NCBI RefSeq assembly: GCF_021134715.1
Contig: NC_060021.1
Coordinates: 11,378,501 to 11,442,500 of the forward strand
Length of the DNA stretch: 64,000 nt
From: Daphnia pulex
Lineage: Eukaryota; Arthropoda; Branchiopoda; Diplostraca; Daphniidae
Direction of reading: 5' to 3'
The translations under genes and the position numbers were made by a program. Under the pieces are notes generated by a model. That model did no database searches. It saw only the letters and a list, made by a program, of their open reading frames with translations, and had not been told where the DNA came from. Of this stretch, positions 22,619 through 33,989 are shown piece after piece (the first letter of the stretch is position 1; the number at the start of each line of letters is the position of its first letter).

Positions 22619-23560
22619 ATGGCAAAGGTAATAATGTTTTATTACTTAAATGTTAGGCAAATAATATTTTGTATTTTCTTTAACGGGATTCAGGTTAACA
22701 TGAACACGCTGAAATGTTTTCTGCTTTTCGGATTGGTGCTAGTCCATGGCACTGATGCTACCAAAGGAAAGGGAAGGGGTACGTATAATCTATAAATGTC
22801 TTAGATGATTATTATAATTTACTTAAAATCAAAAATAATAGGTGGCGGCGGCTACGGAATGAGCTACGGAGGAGGAGGTGGATATGGTGGCGGAGGACAT
22901 GGAGGAGGAGGGGGATACGGTGGCGGAGGACATGGTAATTAAATTTAAATTTAAATTATTAATCCTTCATGATTAATTTAAGTATGTTTTCTAACTTTAA
23001 TTAATTTAAATGTTACAGGTGGTGGTGGGTATGGCGCTGCACCTCCACAAATCATTTACATTCCTGCTCCTCAACCAGTATACATTCCCGCTCCTCAGCC
23101 GATCCATCACGCTCCTCCTCCGCCTAGACCGGCTCCTGTCCCTTCTTACGGTGGAGGTGGGGGGCATAGAGCTCCAGGAGGATCAGGAGGCGCACCAGTT
23201 CACGTTCATGTTCATTCTGCTCCTGTTCATCAATCGGCTCCTTCTTACGGTGGAGGCGCTGGATACGGTGGTGGAGCGTCCGGAGGCGGTCATTCCAGCG
23301 GCGGATACGGTGGGGCTTCCGGAGGCGGTCATTCCAGCGGCGGATATGGTGGGGCTTCCGGAGGCGGCCATTCCAGCGGCGGATATGGTGGGGCTTCCGG
23401 AGGCGGTCATTCCAGCGGCGGATACGGTGGGGCTTCCGGAGGCGGCCATTCCAGCGGGGGATACGGTGGGGTGTCAGAAGCTGGATATGCTTCTGCTCCA
23501 TCTTTCCAGCCGCCTCCAGTTTCCTCTTATGGTCCTCCTCCTCCTCAAGGAGGTTATTAA
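22619..23560 (+). CDS. Secreted Gly-rich protein with 13-residue repeats, cluster gene 5
   Basis: Exons 22619-22627, 22694-22778, 22842-22934, 23019-23560; 729 nt, 242 aa. Met-Ala-Lys microexon and a signal peptide (VNMNTLKCFLLFGLVLVHG) nearly identical to gene 3, marking them as closest relatives. Exon 3 is GGGGYGGGGHGG-like. Exon 4 begins with IIYIPAPQPVYIPAPQ repeats, then a GGAPVHVHVHSAP alternating-histidine strand equivalent to that of gene 3. Five perfect-length units of GGASGGGHSSGGY follow, and a Pro-rich end (PPPPQGGY). No catalytic domain. An extracellular structural role is likely; the specific structure is unknown. AATAAA at 23730-23735. Confidence 0.85.
23270..23464 (+). repeat. 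39-bp coding minisatellite, five units
   Basis: Five head-to-tail 39-bp units within the last exon of cluster gene 5, each encoding Gly-Gly-Ala-Ser-Gly-Gly-Gly-His-Ser-Ser-Gly-Gly-Tyr, followed by a degenerate partial unit. Units differ at a few third positions, alternating GGT/GGC before CAT. Confidence 0.9.
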
Positions 23561-24276
23561 CTCCGCCGTTTTCCCTTTACAAATCCTGAATAATCTCAGA
23601 ATATTTGTCATCCATTGCTTGAATAATTTCATCGGTCCTCATATATATTTCTTAAACTATTTTCACTATCGTCCTTGTCTTTACAGATTTTGAGAAGTAT
23701 TCTTCACTACCGTTTTCTCAAGTGTTCCTAATAAACCAACTTTAATATTTACTATAATTCCGAATAAACATTTCTGTGTATAGTAGACTTGATAGTATTT
23801 TTTAGAGAAGTACAGAGTAACCATTAATTATCACATTCAAGGCTTTTTCAATAGGACAAATGAAAAAACGAACATCAACAATAGCTTTTTTCTGAATTCA
23901 CTTGATAGTCTTTTTCGTCTTGTATTCTGCTCTCTTTTTACTTTACGATAGGACCCTTTATTAGTTTACTGAAACGGACGAATTTCGGTATTTCTTTATA
24001 CAGTAAAAGAAAAAGTAAAAGTGCAAAAGTGCCATCTGGGGATAGAAGTAAACATTTCTTTTTTCGTCTGCTTATCAAACATGTGCTCTGACATGTTGAA
24101 AGGTTCTTGTGCAAGTCTTGTGCGGGAGATCGTTTCTGGTTTTTCGTTATCATAGTTACTTGTACGAAACTTGGATAACATAATTTTTCTCCATATTATT
24201 AATTTTGTCAGCTAGGTAAGTGAAAAATTTATTTCCATTTATTTGGATAAAAAATTAACCTCAACATACCGGTAGG
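23561..24276. other. Intergenic, cluster gene 5 to HEATR3
   Basis: 3' UTR of gene 5 on the left and presumably the HEATR3 promoter on the right. No TATA/CACAGTTG module is present here, so the cluster ends with gene 5. Confidence 0.5.
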
Positions 24277-26542
24277 ATGGGGAAATCCAAATCGAACCGA
24301 CATAATAAGCAAGTTCGTGATAATCCCACTGGACTCGCTAATAAATCTGACTCTGAAGAAATTGTGATGGATTGTGCTGTCAAGAGTCCTTATACTGGAA
24401 CTGCCCTCTCGTCAGAAACCCTAAAGTCTTTTTCAAGACAGTTACAAAGTTCATCAGCAGAAGAGCGGGACTGTGTATAATACCTTTTATTCTCCCTCCC
24501 TCTTAATCATCTTCTGTAACTATGTTTTTCTTTGTTTAGGCTTGCCATGCATTAGCAGGATTGATAAGAAATAATGAGGATTCATGTGCAGCATTACAAG
24601 AAGGACTAATAAAAGGTATGCATCGTCAATTTATAAGAAAATTAGAATCAAAACGATTTACGCTTTTATTTAGTTCTTGGTCCTCTATTGCTGGATACAA
24701 GTGCCTCTGTTTGTCATTCTACTGCTTCAGCACTTCATACGATAATTTCAAAAGGAGGAGATCAAGCGATCAAGCTTGCCATTGAACACGACATTTTAAC
24801 ACCACTGATTGCTTTATTAAAGAGAATCCCACCACAGTGGAAACCTCATAAAGCACCTGGCAACAAAATTGATACTTCTACAGCCACCTTTCTAGAAACA
24901 GTTGCAACATTAAATCTTCTCTCCGAAAGCAGCACTCTAGCTGTTGACCGGATACATCGCGAAAACATAGTTTCCATGTTAATTTCGTATTTGGACGTAA
25001 ATGCGTATGGCTTAGATGTTGTTTCGTCGGTTGTCCAGTTCCTCAGCACAGTAACTGAAGAACAGGGTGATACTGACTACACAGAAGTTTTGAAAAAAGA
25101 GATTATTTCGAAATTCCTCAATGTGAAAGAATCTAGCCCTTTATTGAAAACTCTATCACTTATGATACTTCTTAACTTGAACCATCAGCAGTTGAATTCA
25201 GGTAAATTCTGTGCTGATAAAATGTGTCTAGATTTGTATTAACAATTTTTCAAATTAAATCAGAATTGGGACAGTCAACTCAAGATATTATAAATATCCT
25301 GACTTCTTCTCTTTGCCTTGATCAAAGGAAGGCAGCGTCTTCAGTGGTCGATCATTTACCGACAACTCAAGGTTTGTTTCTATATTAATGCTAATCATAT
25401 TTCGGCTTTTCAGTATCCTAATTTTGTTATAGATGAAAACGGTGGGGATGCAATGGAAGAAGATTCTTTGGCCTCTAAATTATACGATTCTGTCGAAGCT
25501 GCCGAAGAATTAATCTCTGCTCAAATAAAATCTCTGGAAATATTAACCAATATTTGTTGTTCTGGAGACGATGGCGACTCGGATGAATTCTACGAAGATG
25601 AATCCATTAGCGATGAATCACTGGGTAATGAAGGATTTCAAGAAAGCCTTATAGACTTGAATCCCGAGTTGAAGAAAGCTTTCATCGATGCGCGACTATT
25701 TCAACTGGTTATTGAAAAAGCAAAATTACCGGCAACGAATATAATTGAAGCTTTAAATCAGCACCCAACAGGTTAGTATTTAACTTGATTCAACTCTCAT
25801 TCTGTAGTGGAAGGTAAATTGAAATAATCTTGTCTTGTTTTGGATTTCAGGAAAATCTCTTATTAAACGTTACGAAGCGCTCCAATGTATGGGGTTCTTG
25901 TGTTTAAGTAACATGGTGATGGTTTTCGAAGTTGACGATATTGGTGGCAGCAAGGATTTATTCGACATTTGGTGTGGCTTAGCAGTCGTGGCTTTCCAGG
26001 GTAGTAAGTCGGAACAGATGCTGGGAAGTGCAACTGCTTCTATGCGTGCCATAATTCGAAAATTGTCGTATCATAAAGACATAGTCAACCTTTTGAAGTT
26101 AGAAGACATCACTCTCCTCTGTCAGAGAGTTGTAGACTGTTCTCATCCTCAGTCAAAAGTGAATTTGCTTCAGATACTCGGCACACTTGGCTCAATGGCA
26201 GCTGGAGTTGAACCACCCATGTTGGAACCTCGATCTTCGATTGTTCGCGGAATCGGTCAAATCCTTCTCGACACTGCTTGCCTTTCTCCTGACTTGTGGA
26301 TTACAGCTGAAGCTATGGATGCCTTATTTGATGTTTTCAAGGAGGATCACACAGACCCAATTGTTGGAGATGTTCAACTGGTGGAGCGTTTAAGAACATT
26401 GGCACCCACTTTCAAGCATCGTGTCCATTCACAACGTCGTAGCCTACCGGCGGATCACCTCCCAGTTGTTATGACTGCTAGAGACAATCTACTCCGCTTC
26501 ATCAAGTATAAGACAAAGCAACGATCGTTAGCTAATCGATAA
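24277..26542 (+). CDS. HEATR3: HEAT repeat-containing protein 3 (symportin Syo1 homologue)
   Basis: Exons 24277-24474, 24540-24615, 24674-25201, 25264-25371, 25433-25771, 25851-26542; 1941 nt, 646 aa (human 680). The yeast homologue Syo1 escorts ribosomal proteins uL18 and uL5 into the nucleus for 5S RNP assembly, and human HEATR3 has the same role. Seen: a basic MGKSKSNRHNKQ start, armadillo/HEAT-like helices from CACHALAGLIRNNE and GPLLLDTSASVCHSTASAL, an acidic patch (DDGDSDEFYEDESISDESL) in the middle as in the human protein, and a conserved C-terminal block (AEAMDALFDVFKEDH, LPVVMTARDNLLRFI). Its 3' end faces the STK16 3' end, 104 bp apart. Confidence 0.93.
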
Positions 26543-26645
26543 TGTAATGTATGAATTGTTGAAGCTTTAACAAAAGTTGCTATTGGACTGTTCTTCATTT
26601 TTGGCATTTATTATATTGATTTGTTATTGGTTAGAGTTTTATAGC

Positions 26646-27804
26646 CTACAACAACCCCTTGAGAGCTTCTATTGAACTGAGAACATCAGCAATGAAAGGT
26701 CTTTCTTTGGGATCAACAACAAGCAAAGTGGAAATTAAGTCGTTTACCGACGAATTGACTCCTGGGGAAGTGGAATTTGGAAAATGATTCATTCCACTGG
26801 AGGCAGCCAAAGCAACGCTATCTCCTCGTTCAAATACCTCATCAAAAGGCGATTTATAGTAGCAGAGGGCATATAGCAGGCACCCCAAAGACTAAAAAAA
26901 AGTCACAATTTATGGAAAAAACTTAACTTTTAAAATAATAACAATTTAAAATACCCAGATATCAGTACGCTCATCGATGGTAGACGGACTTTGGATGTTA
27001 AAAAGTTCTGGTGCGCGATAAGTCATGGAACAACGTTCTGCTGCATCATCTTGGAGTCTCTGAGCGGCGTTGTAGCTGGTTATCTCCACGGTAGCAGGAG
27101 CAGCAGAACCTAACAAGGTAAGTCTAGAATTTATACTTCCGGAGTTAGAGTTCAAATATTACCAAGGTCCATAATGACTACGCGGTCGTTAGGGGCAAGT
27201 AAAACATTCGCGGGTTTTAGATCTCTATGTGCTACTCCAATAACGTGTATAGCAGCTAATCCTTCACAAATTTGTTGAAAATAGTTGAGAATGAGCTTGT
27301 CAGATAATGGCTCTTTCTTTAATAATCTCTTTTCTAGTAATGTTTGCAATGATCCATACTAGGTAATAAGAGTGCATGTAGATCATGAGGTAATTGATGC
27401 CTTAAAAAATCTTATTACCTTGTAAAATGGTAATAGAAGTAGGACTAAACTAGTTTGATTGCTTGAAATATCAGCACTTCCAACTGTTCTGAAAGCAAGA
27501 CACTCAATAACTGAGGGATGGTTGATTTGCTTGTGGTATCGGATTTCTTGTTCTGCAGCTTGTTCATCTTCGGTGCTGTGACATCGAATTTTTTTTAAGG
27601 CGTAAAGGCGATCACTGGAAGCCTCGCTTACCAGGTCAACTGTGCTGAAACCACTACGAATTTTTAAAATTTTAGCGAGACATTTGTACATGTTGTGTAA
27701 TAGCATTATTACCCTTGGCCAATAAGTTCACGCACAAAATATCGCTTCCCATCGATATCGTAATATTCTCTCGAACAAAAAACACTAAAAATACGTTGTA
27801 ACAT
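26646..27804 (-). CDS. STK16: Serine/threonine-protein kinase 16
   Basis: Exons (minus) 27713-27804, 27419-27653, 27163-27358, 26955-27109, 26646-26891; 924 nt, 307 aa (human 305). STK16 is a NAK-family kinase, membrane-anchored by lipidation and associated with the Golgi. Seen: DGKRYFVRELIGQGGFSTVD (glycine loop), YALKKI with the ATP-binding lysine, HRDLKPANVLL catalytic loop, MDLGSAAPA in place of DFG as in other STK16 proteins, MTYRAPELF, and DIWSLGCLLYA. The N-terminus MLQRIFSVFCSREYYD has one early cysteine (residue 10), a possible palmitoylation site, but lacks the vertebrate glycine-2. The ATG at 27804 is the first in frame after the presumed promoter. Confidence 0.93.
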
Positions 27805-28131
27805 GACAGAAGTGGTTCTAAATGTCAGATCGTTGGACTAAATAACTGAATGTTGTTCGTCTGCTTCTGTCAAAAGTACAATCCCGTCATAATCGTATTT
27901 TCAAGTTAAACCTTGGGTTTGGCAACCAAAGTCTTGCTAACAAACAGATAAAAAAAATAAAAATAAATAAATTCCAGAGCAACGGAATACAACCTCGGCG
28001 ATAAATTACAGTGTAAATCGTAAAACTAAAGCGACTGAGAAATTAGATTTTATTTGAATTTCCAATAATTTTGTAATACCTTTACATACTTAAACGGCTA
28101 AATCACAACAACAGAACTGTGTTAACAATTT

Positions 28132-29398
28132 TTAACGAAATTCTTTTGGTGGCGGAATGCGTGGAATTTTTCCAAACGAAAATTTGTCAGCTTTGAATTG
28201 TTGTATGTTAGTCTGACTTAACTGAGGGCCGTAGGACGAATTTTCAGCAACATGAGAAATTGCATGGATGTTGAAAGAATAGTTTACTGCAGATTGAATG
28301 GGAAGCTGAGAAGGTAATTTAAAGCTGAAAGATGGTGCAGCAGCAGACTGTTGAGCTTGTTGTTGAGCTGGTTGAAAAGTGAAAGGTGCTGCTACTGGTG
28401 CAGCAGGTTGTTGAGAAGGCAACTTAAAGCTGAAAGGTGCAGCAGCAGGCTGTTGTGAAGGTAACTGAAATTTGAAGGGAGCAACAACACCTTGGTGAGG
28501 CTGGGTGGAAGGCAGAGCAAAGCTAAACTGAGACGGACTGGAAGTTGCATTGACGTTATTTGCAGAGAGAGATGGTACAAAAGTTGCTAAAGCTGTGCCT
28601 GCTGGACTAACATTTTCCCCACGTTCATATTGGACCTGAAGAGAAGAAAATATGTTTTAACTAGGAAATAGCTTAAAAATATTTTCAAAATATTTACAAT
28701 AAAGTTTGAAGTGGCTTGATCAAGATTTTGCAAAGCTCGCTGAATTGTATGATAACTTTGTGAAAGCAGTTGTAGCTTGGTAGTATAATCATGAAACTGT
28801 CCTTTCATGTTGCTGCTTATTGCTTCCCAACGAAGTTCTTCGGGACTGTAGTCTACCAAATTGGGGAGATTTTCCTCATTGTTGTTGAAAGCAGCTTTTG
28901 TAAATTTTCTAAGCAGTGGAGCGTAACACGAAAACAACCTTAAAACAATTGTTACTTAATTATGTAACAGCTAGTAGTTGATAAATATTTTTATAGACTA
29001 GTGAGTGGCCTTACCATTGCCCTCCCTGCATGGAGTTGGTAGCATCATCTTTTACAACAGAGCTGGAAGCAATAGAAAATTAATTACATTATGTTCTATA
29101 TTAACTGCAATAACAAAAACTTGCAGCAAATTTTCAAGAATTGCTGGTTGTTGGCTTTCTGCTGTACGCTGCAGTTGCTGCTGCTGAGGGAAGTATTGTT
29201 GTCTTACTGGTTGATTAAATGACTGTTGTTGATAGGATAGAGGACGATCTACGTCCGAAACAATGATACATTTCAGTTAAAACTTATCAGCATGCTGAGA
29301 ACTGAAAAATGTCTGATTTTCTCACTTTGAGTATGTTCGTTCTTGCAATTGGCTCCAAATCTACATCGCCCTTCTAGGAAATACTTGCAAACCACCAT
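28132..29398 (-). CDS. NUP42: Nucleoporin NUP42 (NUPL2/CG1-like)
   Basis: Exons (minus) 29326-29398, 29125-29248, 29015-29062, 28698-28938, 28132-28635; 990 nt, 329 aa. NUP42 sits on the cytoplasmic face of the nuclear pore and helps Gle1/DDX19 in mRNA export. Seen: an N-terminal CCCH zinc finger (CKYFLEGRCRFGANCKNEH), a Gln-rich linker, the conserved GQWLFSCYAPLL and YSPEELRWEA, a region of FSF/FTF-type FG-like repeats separated by LPSQQPA units, and the C-terminal FKADKFSFGKIPRIPPP that binds Gle1 in relatives. True GLFG or FxFG repeats are few. The intron 29063-29124 works only with a GC donor (CT|GCAAGT); all GT donors nearby give the wrong phase. The downstream neighbour STK16 is 328 bp away on the same strand. 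Confidence 0.9.
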
Positions 29399-29772
29399 TT
29401 CTGCTGATAGCTCAGTAATTTAAAGTGACACAGTTAACTCAGGTTTAAATCTAATAAGCAAGAGTGTGATCGGTTTCTTGTTATTTTGTTTACTTGAAAA
29501 TCTAACGAGTAGAGTAGTCCTTAATGCGTTGTTGCCACTATTCAGTAATGATAACTTTTTAAAATTAAATAGGTCATAGATGGAAGACGGGCTCACGGAA
29601 AGACGGAGAAGCCGGACAAGCCAAGCAAACCAAAAAAAAAAAAGAAAAGAAAAAAGCATTGAGGCATACAGGTGACAACTTTGTGTTATGGTTGGATTTA
29701 TATTTCCGCATTTAAGGACGAAAAAAATTTTCATTTATTTGTCAAATTCAGAATTCAGATCCTGGTTGAGGT

Positions 29773-30929
29773 TTATCCCACAACTAACTTTATCAAAGAA
29801 TTTGGTACATTAAATGTCTGATCGTCGACTAAAACGATGTCAAAATGTTCCGTGTAGTTCGCCAAGGACTGTTCAATCTGGGATGTATTAAAGCAACAGA
29901 TTATATATGATTTATTCCTAAAAATGTAAATTACAGTATTATCAACCTTTTCATTAAGAAATCCAATTGTCAATAGGGTATTGGCGGCAGCACCACAAGA
30001 CATGTGAAGATCTCCTAATGAATCCCCCAAAAGAATCATATTTTTGCAATGTGATAAATTCTCAAAGTAACCGTCCGAAAGACGCGATGAGATAACATCT
30101 TTGTTGTATGGATGAACAAACTGGCGACTTGAAACCGCATCAGTAATTTCATCGTCAATTTGATAATATTTAACATGATTTGCTATAACTTTGAGATTGT
30201 TTTTCAGAAGACTATGCTTGCTTAACACTTCGAGAATTATATTTCCAAGCCCAGCAGATATAATCAGTACAGGTATGTTGGCTATATTCAGATCTTCAAA
30301 AAAACTTTCAACACCTTCCCTATAATTGAAAAAATAAAAATGTAAACAAAAATCAGACAAAGATTTTAAAATTTTACCTGAATTGTATAGAGCTCTCTTC
30401 CACCATAGATTTGAAATTACTTTCCTGCAGCCTACTGCACTGCATTATTTTGAAAGCATCTCTTAACAAATCTAATAATAGTGGTGTCTTCTCTTTGATG
30501 GTTCTGAGAGGGTCATTGTCTATTTCATGATAGTTTGATTTTAACAGTCTAATAGCTTCTTTGCATTCCATTGGCCAATTAGAATAGCTTTCCATAACAC
30601 CTACAAATAAAGTATATTTATTATTTCATGCATGATTTTTTTTTAAGTTTGGTTTATTACTGTAAGTTGATGGAATTTTTTGTCCATTATTATGGAACTT
30701 GGTGAGTGTGAAATCAAAATCAGCTACAACCTACAGAGAAGTAGAAAAATTAGTATAATATAATATATCTTTTATTCTTGTTTAGGCAAATGAATGTTAT
30801 AAGTAAAAAAGAAACTACTTGAAGTTGGTTGTGCCTCCCGGTAACCAAAGACTGTATTTTGTCTTTCACTTTTTCCCAATCTTTAATGTGTACATGGCTC
30901 TTTTGGAGGAAATCCAACTTGAAATTCAT
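29773..30929 (-). CDS. NT5C3: Cytosolic 5'-nucleotidase III (pyrimidine nucleotidase)
   Basis: Exons (minus) 30819-30929, 30661-30730, 30378-30600, 29935-30319, 29773-29877; 894 nt, 297 aa, matching the family length. This HAD-superfamily enzyme removes phosphate from CMP, UMP or (in the B form) m7GMP. Seen: motif I VVADFDFTLTKFHNNGQKIP with the two catalytic aspartates, REGVESFF, motif II IPVLIISAGLGNIILE, a conserved Lys region, and motif III MILLGDSLGDLHM followed by TIGFLNEKV. The start aligns with the short human form. The last intron (29878-29934) is 57 bp with no in-frame stop, so its retention would insert 19 residues before FDIVLVDD. Confidence 0.92.
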
Positions 30930-31849
30930 TTTGAAACCAAATTTGAATCAATAGTAAAAATATGTAATAAGTAATCACTTAAACACAAAGCATACCACAT
31001 TATCCATATCCGGAGACACGGTCTCTTTCCTGCGATCGGTACACGCCGAAAGTAGAAGGACGGAAACTTTGCAGGCTCATGATATAGGCTTCGTGGCGTG
31101 GCGAGATAAACCAAATCACTTCCTGCAACAATAAGACTTATCAACAAGACATTCAGCTAACTTATCTTCTGACCTCCTAGATTTGTTTGAATATGCCTTT
31201 TTGACATAGTTTGTTTGTATTTGTCTATTTTTACTCTTTTTCTACAGACGACATGCTAGCTGTCACAACAAATTGTTTCGAAATTTTTGGGATTGATAAA
31301 CTGTGGAAATCAAGCCATTCGAAACGTTTCAAAGGAACGCCTTGAAAAAACCCGCAATTTAGCCTCCCGCACTCCGCATACCATACTTTACTGACAGTAA
31401 AGAAAACATGGCGGTTGCCTGTGCTGAAGGATAACAATGATATCTTCTTGTCCGACTTTCCATTGTTAATAGTTTGGATTCGGGGTTACTCCATATTTCC
31501 TTCAGAACGAAACGCTTTCAACTCAAGGAAAACGTAGCATTGTCACAGAGATATGTGAGATCGAAAATCTTCAACCCGGATCTTACTTATTCGTGACCTT
31601 CTTTAAGGACGGTAAATACTAAATATTGGCAAATAATCTATTTGTAAGAGTCTACGAACTCGTTGATAAAAGGAAGCCTTTGGAATTTTCGCTGCATACT
31701 TTACTTACCAATGTTTCAGTCGTTCTTTAATTCTAGATAGCTGCTTACAATTGTGGTCAGTTACAATATTCAAACAAATAATCAATCAGTTGAAATTGCT
31801 TACAACTTCTTGCTAATATATTTTATTGATTTGAATAGAATGTTAAACC
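30930..31849. other. Divergent promoter region and SOCS 5' UTR
   Basis: Separates NT5C3 (-) from the SOCS gene (+). A donor-like GACG|GTAAATAC at 31612 and an acceptor TTGAATAG ending at 31838 suggest a non-coding SOCS exon ending near 31611 and a 227-bp 5' UTR intron. The rest has no recognised coding content. Confidence 0.5.
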
Positions 31850-33740
31850 ATGGACTATGGTTGCAATGAAGATGATTTTATCACAGTATCAGAAATTCCT
31901 GTATTGGATCCTCCTCCTGGTTTTGAAGATTCTAGGAAGATGCTTGGCAATGTGGAAGATCGCTTCTATGATGACCCTTTCAGTGAAGAAGAAGATCTTG
32001 AACTTAAGCCAGTGCTAAATGACTGTGCTGTGTCTAAATTTGCCAGTGAAATGGCACACTCACTTCTGGCCATTGTTGTGAAACCTAAGGTTAGACTACG
32101 GATTAAGAAGCCAGCACCGTCTACAGAATCAAATTGCATTCAATCTGGATGTGATGTTTATTCACTCCCTGTTGACAGTTTGGCAAATATTGAAAGGCAG
32201 AAACAAAGACAAAACAACACATGCAGAAATAGACACAGTATTGCTGCTGTGCCAAAGTTAGAACCCAGTGAACCTGTTCATATGACTCTTGAGGAAGTCC
32301 AATCTTATTTGCGTGAATTTCAAGACACTTCTTTGTCAAGGAGACGTCCATGGATGGTTGTCCCCTCTAAATCGGTCGAGTCCACCTCCTCGGAAAGTAA
32401 AAGAAAAAGCTGCTTTGTTTGGACACCACACGTAGTCGCTAAGAATAGTAACTTTGATGATGCTCGAACAAAGCGAAGTCGAAAGAGTTTAAGTGTGACT
32501 GCTGCAGGAATTAAGCAAGCACTCTTCAGTGTTTTTCGCATTCCATCGCATCATCATTTATCGTATCATGGTGAATCATGCAATCAAGTGTGTCCTACCG
32601 GATGGACTTTCAGTACACCAGATAACAAATCGAGCAATCCACAGTGTACTGAGAGCTCACCATATCAACGTAGGGCTTTACCTCCTGTTCCGCAAGAAGA
32701 AGTTGGATTTGTTCGTGTTCCTTCTCGCCCCTCACCTACCCTTCCGTCTTTAATTGAATCAAGAGAAAGGGTAAAACAAGCGGATTTGGCAGAGGAAGTT
32801 TTGGATTCGAATGCTTCGAACAGCGTACAGAACGAGTTCGAAACAAATGTGAATAGCTCACCTGAGTTTAATATGGAAACGACTACCAATCAAACTAATC
32901 TAGACTTTGCTGCTTCAATCGAAGCTGTGAAGGACCATGGATGGTATTGGGGTCCTCTATCTGGTGAAGCTGCTGAGCAAATATTGTCCAACGAACCCGA
33001 CGGATCTTTTCTAGTGCGAGGTATTAATAATATGTTTCTCTTTTGCTCTTGACAATTTTTTTAGTAACTGCCAAAAAAAAACCATTTTACATTAATTATG
33101 AATTTAGTTATTTCAAATATTTAAGAAATTGATTCATTAGAAAAATACGTAACTGTGTTAATAATTTCATAACGTTGTTACTTAGATAGCAGCGATGATC
33201 ATTACATCTTCTCTTTGTCGTTTAAATTGAACGGCGGTGTAAGACACGTTCGCATCGAACACGATCATGGTAATTCATTTTCCGATTAATTAATTATCAG
33301 TTATTATGACTAAAATTCTTAAATCTTATTTTAATAGGAAACTTCAGTTTCGGAAGTGTTGCCCGATTCAAGAGCCAAACAATGGTTGAGTTCATAGATA
33401 AGGCTATCGAACACTCGAGGAGTGGTCGGTTTCTTTTTTTCCTTCATCGAAGGCCAACACACGGACCTACTCGTGTTCAGCTGTTGCACCCAGTATCACG
33501 ATTCCGCCAAGTTCAAAGCTTGCAACACTTGTCCAGGTACATTTTTCAAATAAACTACATGGTTTAATTTGATTTAATTCACACATTAATTATCTTAGAT
33601 TTGTTATTTTGAAGTTGATCAGGCGAGATCAAATCAGTATGTTGCCACTTCCCAAACGGTTGCGAGACTATTTAAATACAACTCACTACTACTCAGAGCA
33701 ACTAGAAGGTTCTCTGCAACATTCCCACTTTGCCCCCTAG
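31850..33740 (+). CDS. Suppressor of cytokine signalling, SOCS6/7 type
   Basis: Exons 31850-33020, 33186-33269, 33338-33536, 33599-33740; 1596 nt, 531 aa. SOCS proteins bind phosphotyrosine through SH2 and recruit Elongin B/C and Cullin-5 through the SOCS box, damping JAK/STAT or receptor-kinase signalling. Seen: a long, Ser-rich N-terminus in a single exon, including a Pro-rich segment (RRALPPVPQEE); the SH2 start DHGWYWGPLSGEAAEQIL, GSFLVRD with the phosphotyrosine-binding arginine, and HYIFSLSFKLNGGVRHVRIE. The SOCS box contains VSRFRQVQSLQHLSRFVI and LPLPKRLRDYL. WYWGP and the box sequence fit the SOCS6/SOCS7 branch (fly Socs16D). Its 3' end faces UBE2G2 with 249 bp between stops. Confidence 0.92.
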
Positions 33741-33989
33741 AATGGTGTCATTTCTAGTCATTGAAAAAGTATTTCTAATTTAATTTACAAATTCTCTCCG
33801 ATTGGACAGATACATTTGCCAATGTGCATCTATAGAGTTTAATATAACCTTTCAATATATAGATAATATACAGTGTGTTTTCCCGACATAACACAAAACT
33901 GTCAAATACAATTAATGTCGAAGACGAGTTTTTATATTTTTTAAAAGGACAACCGCTTTCATAATTTTTCTTTTATTATATTGTACATA

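Noticed and set aside
29100-29130. Phase conflict in NUP42 suggesting a broken gene
   Set aside because: It is resolved by the GCAAGT donor; the resulting protein matches NUP42 throughout.
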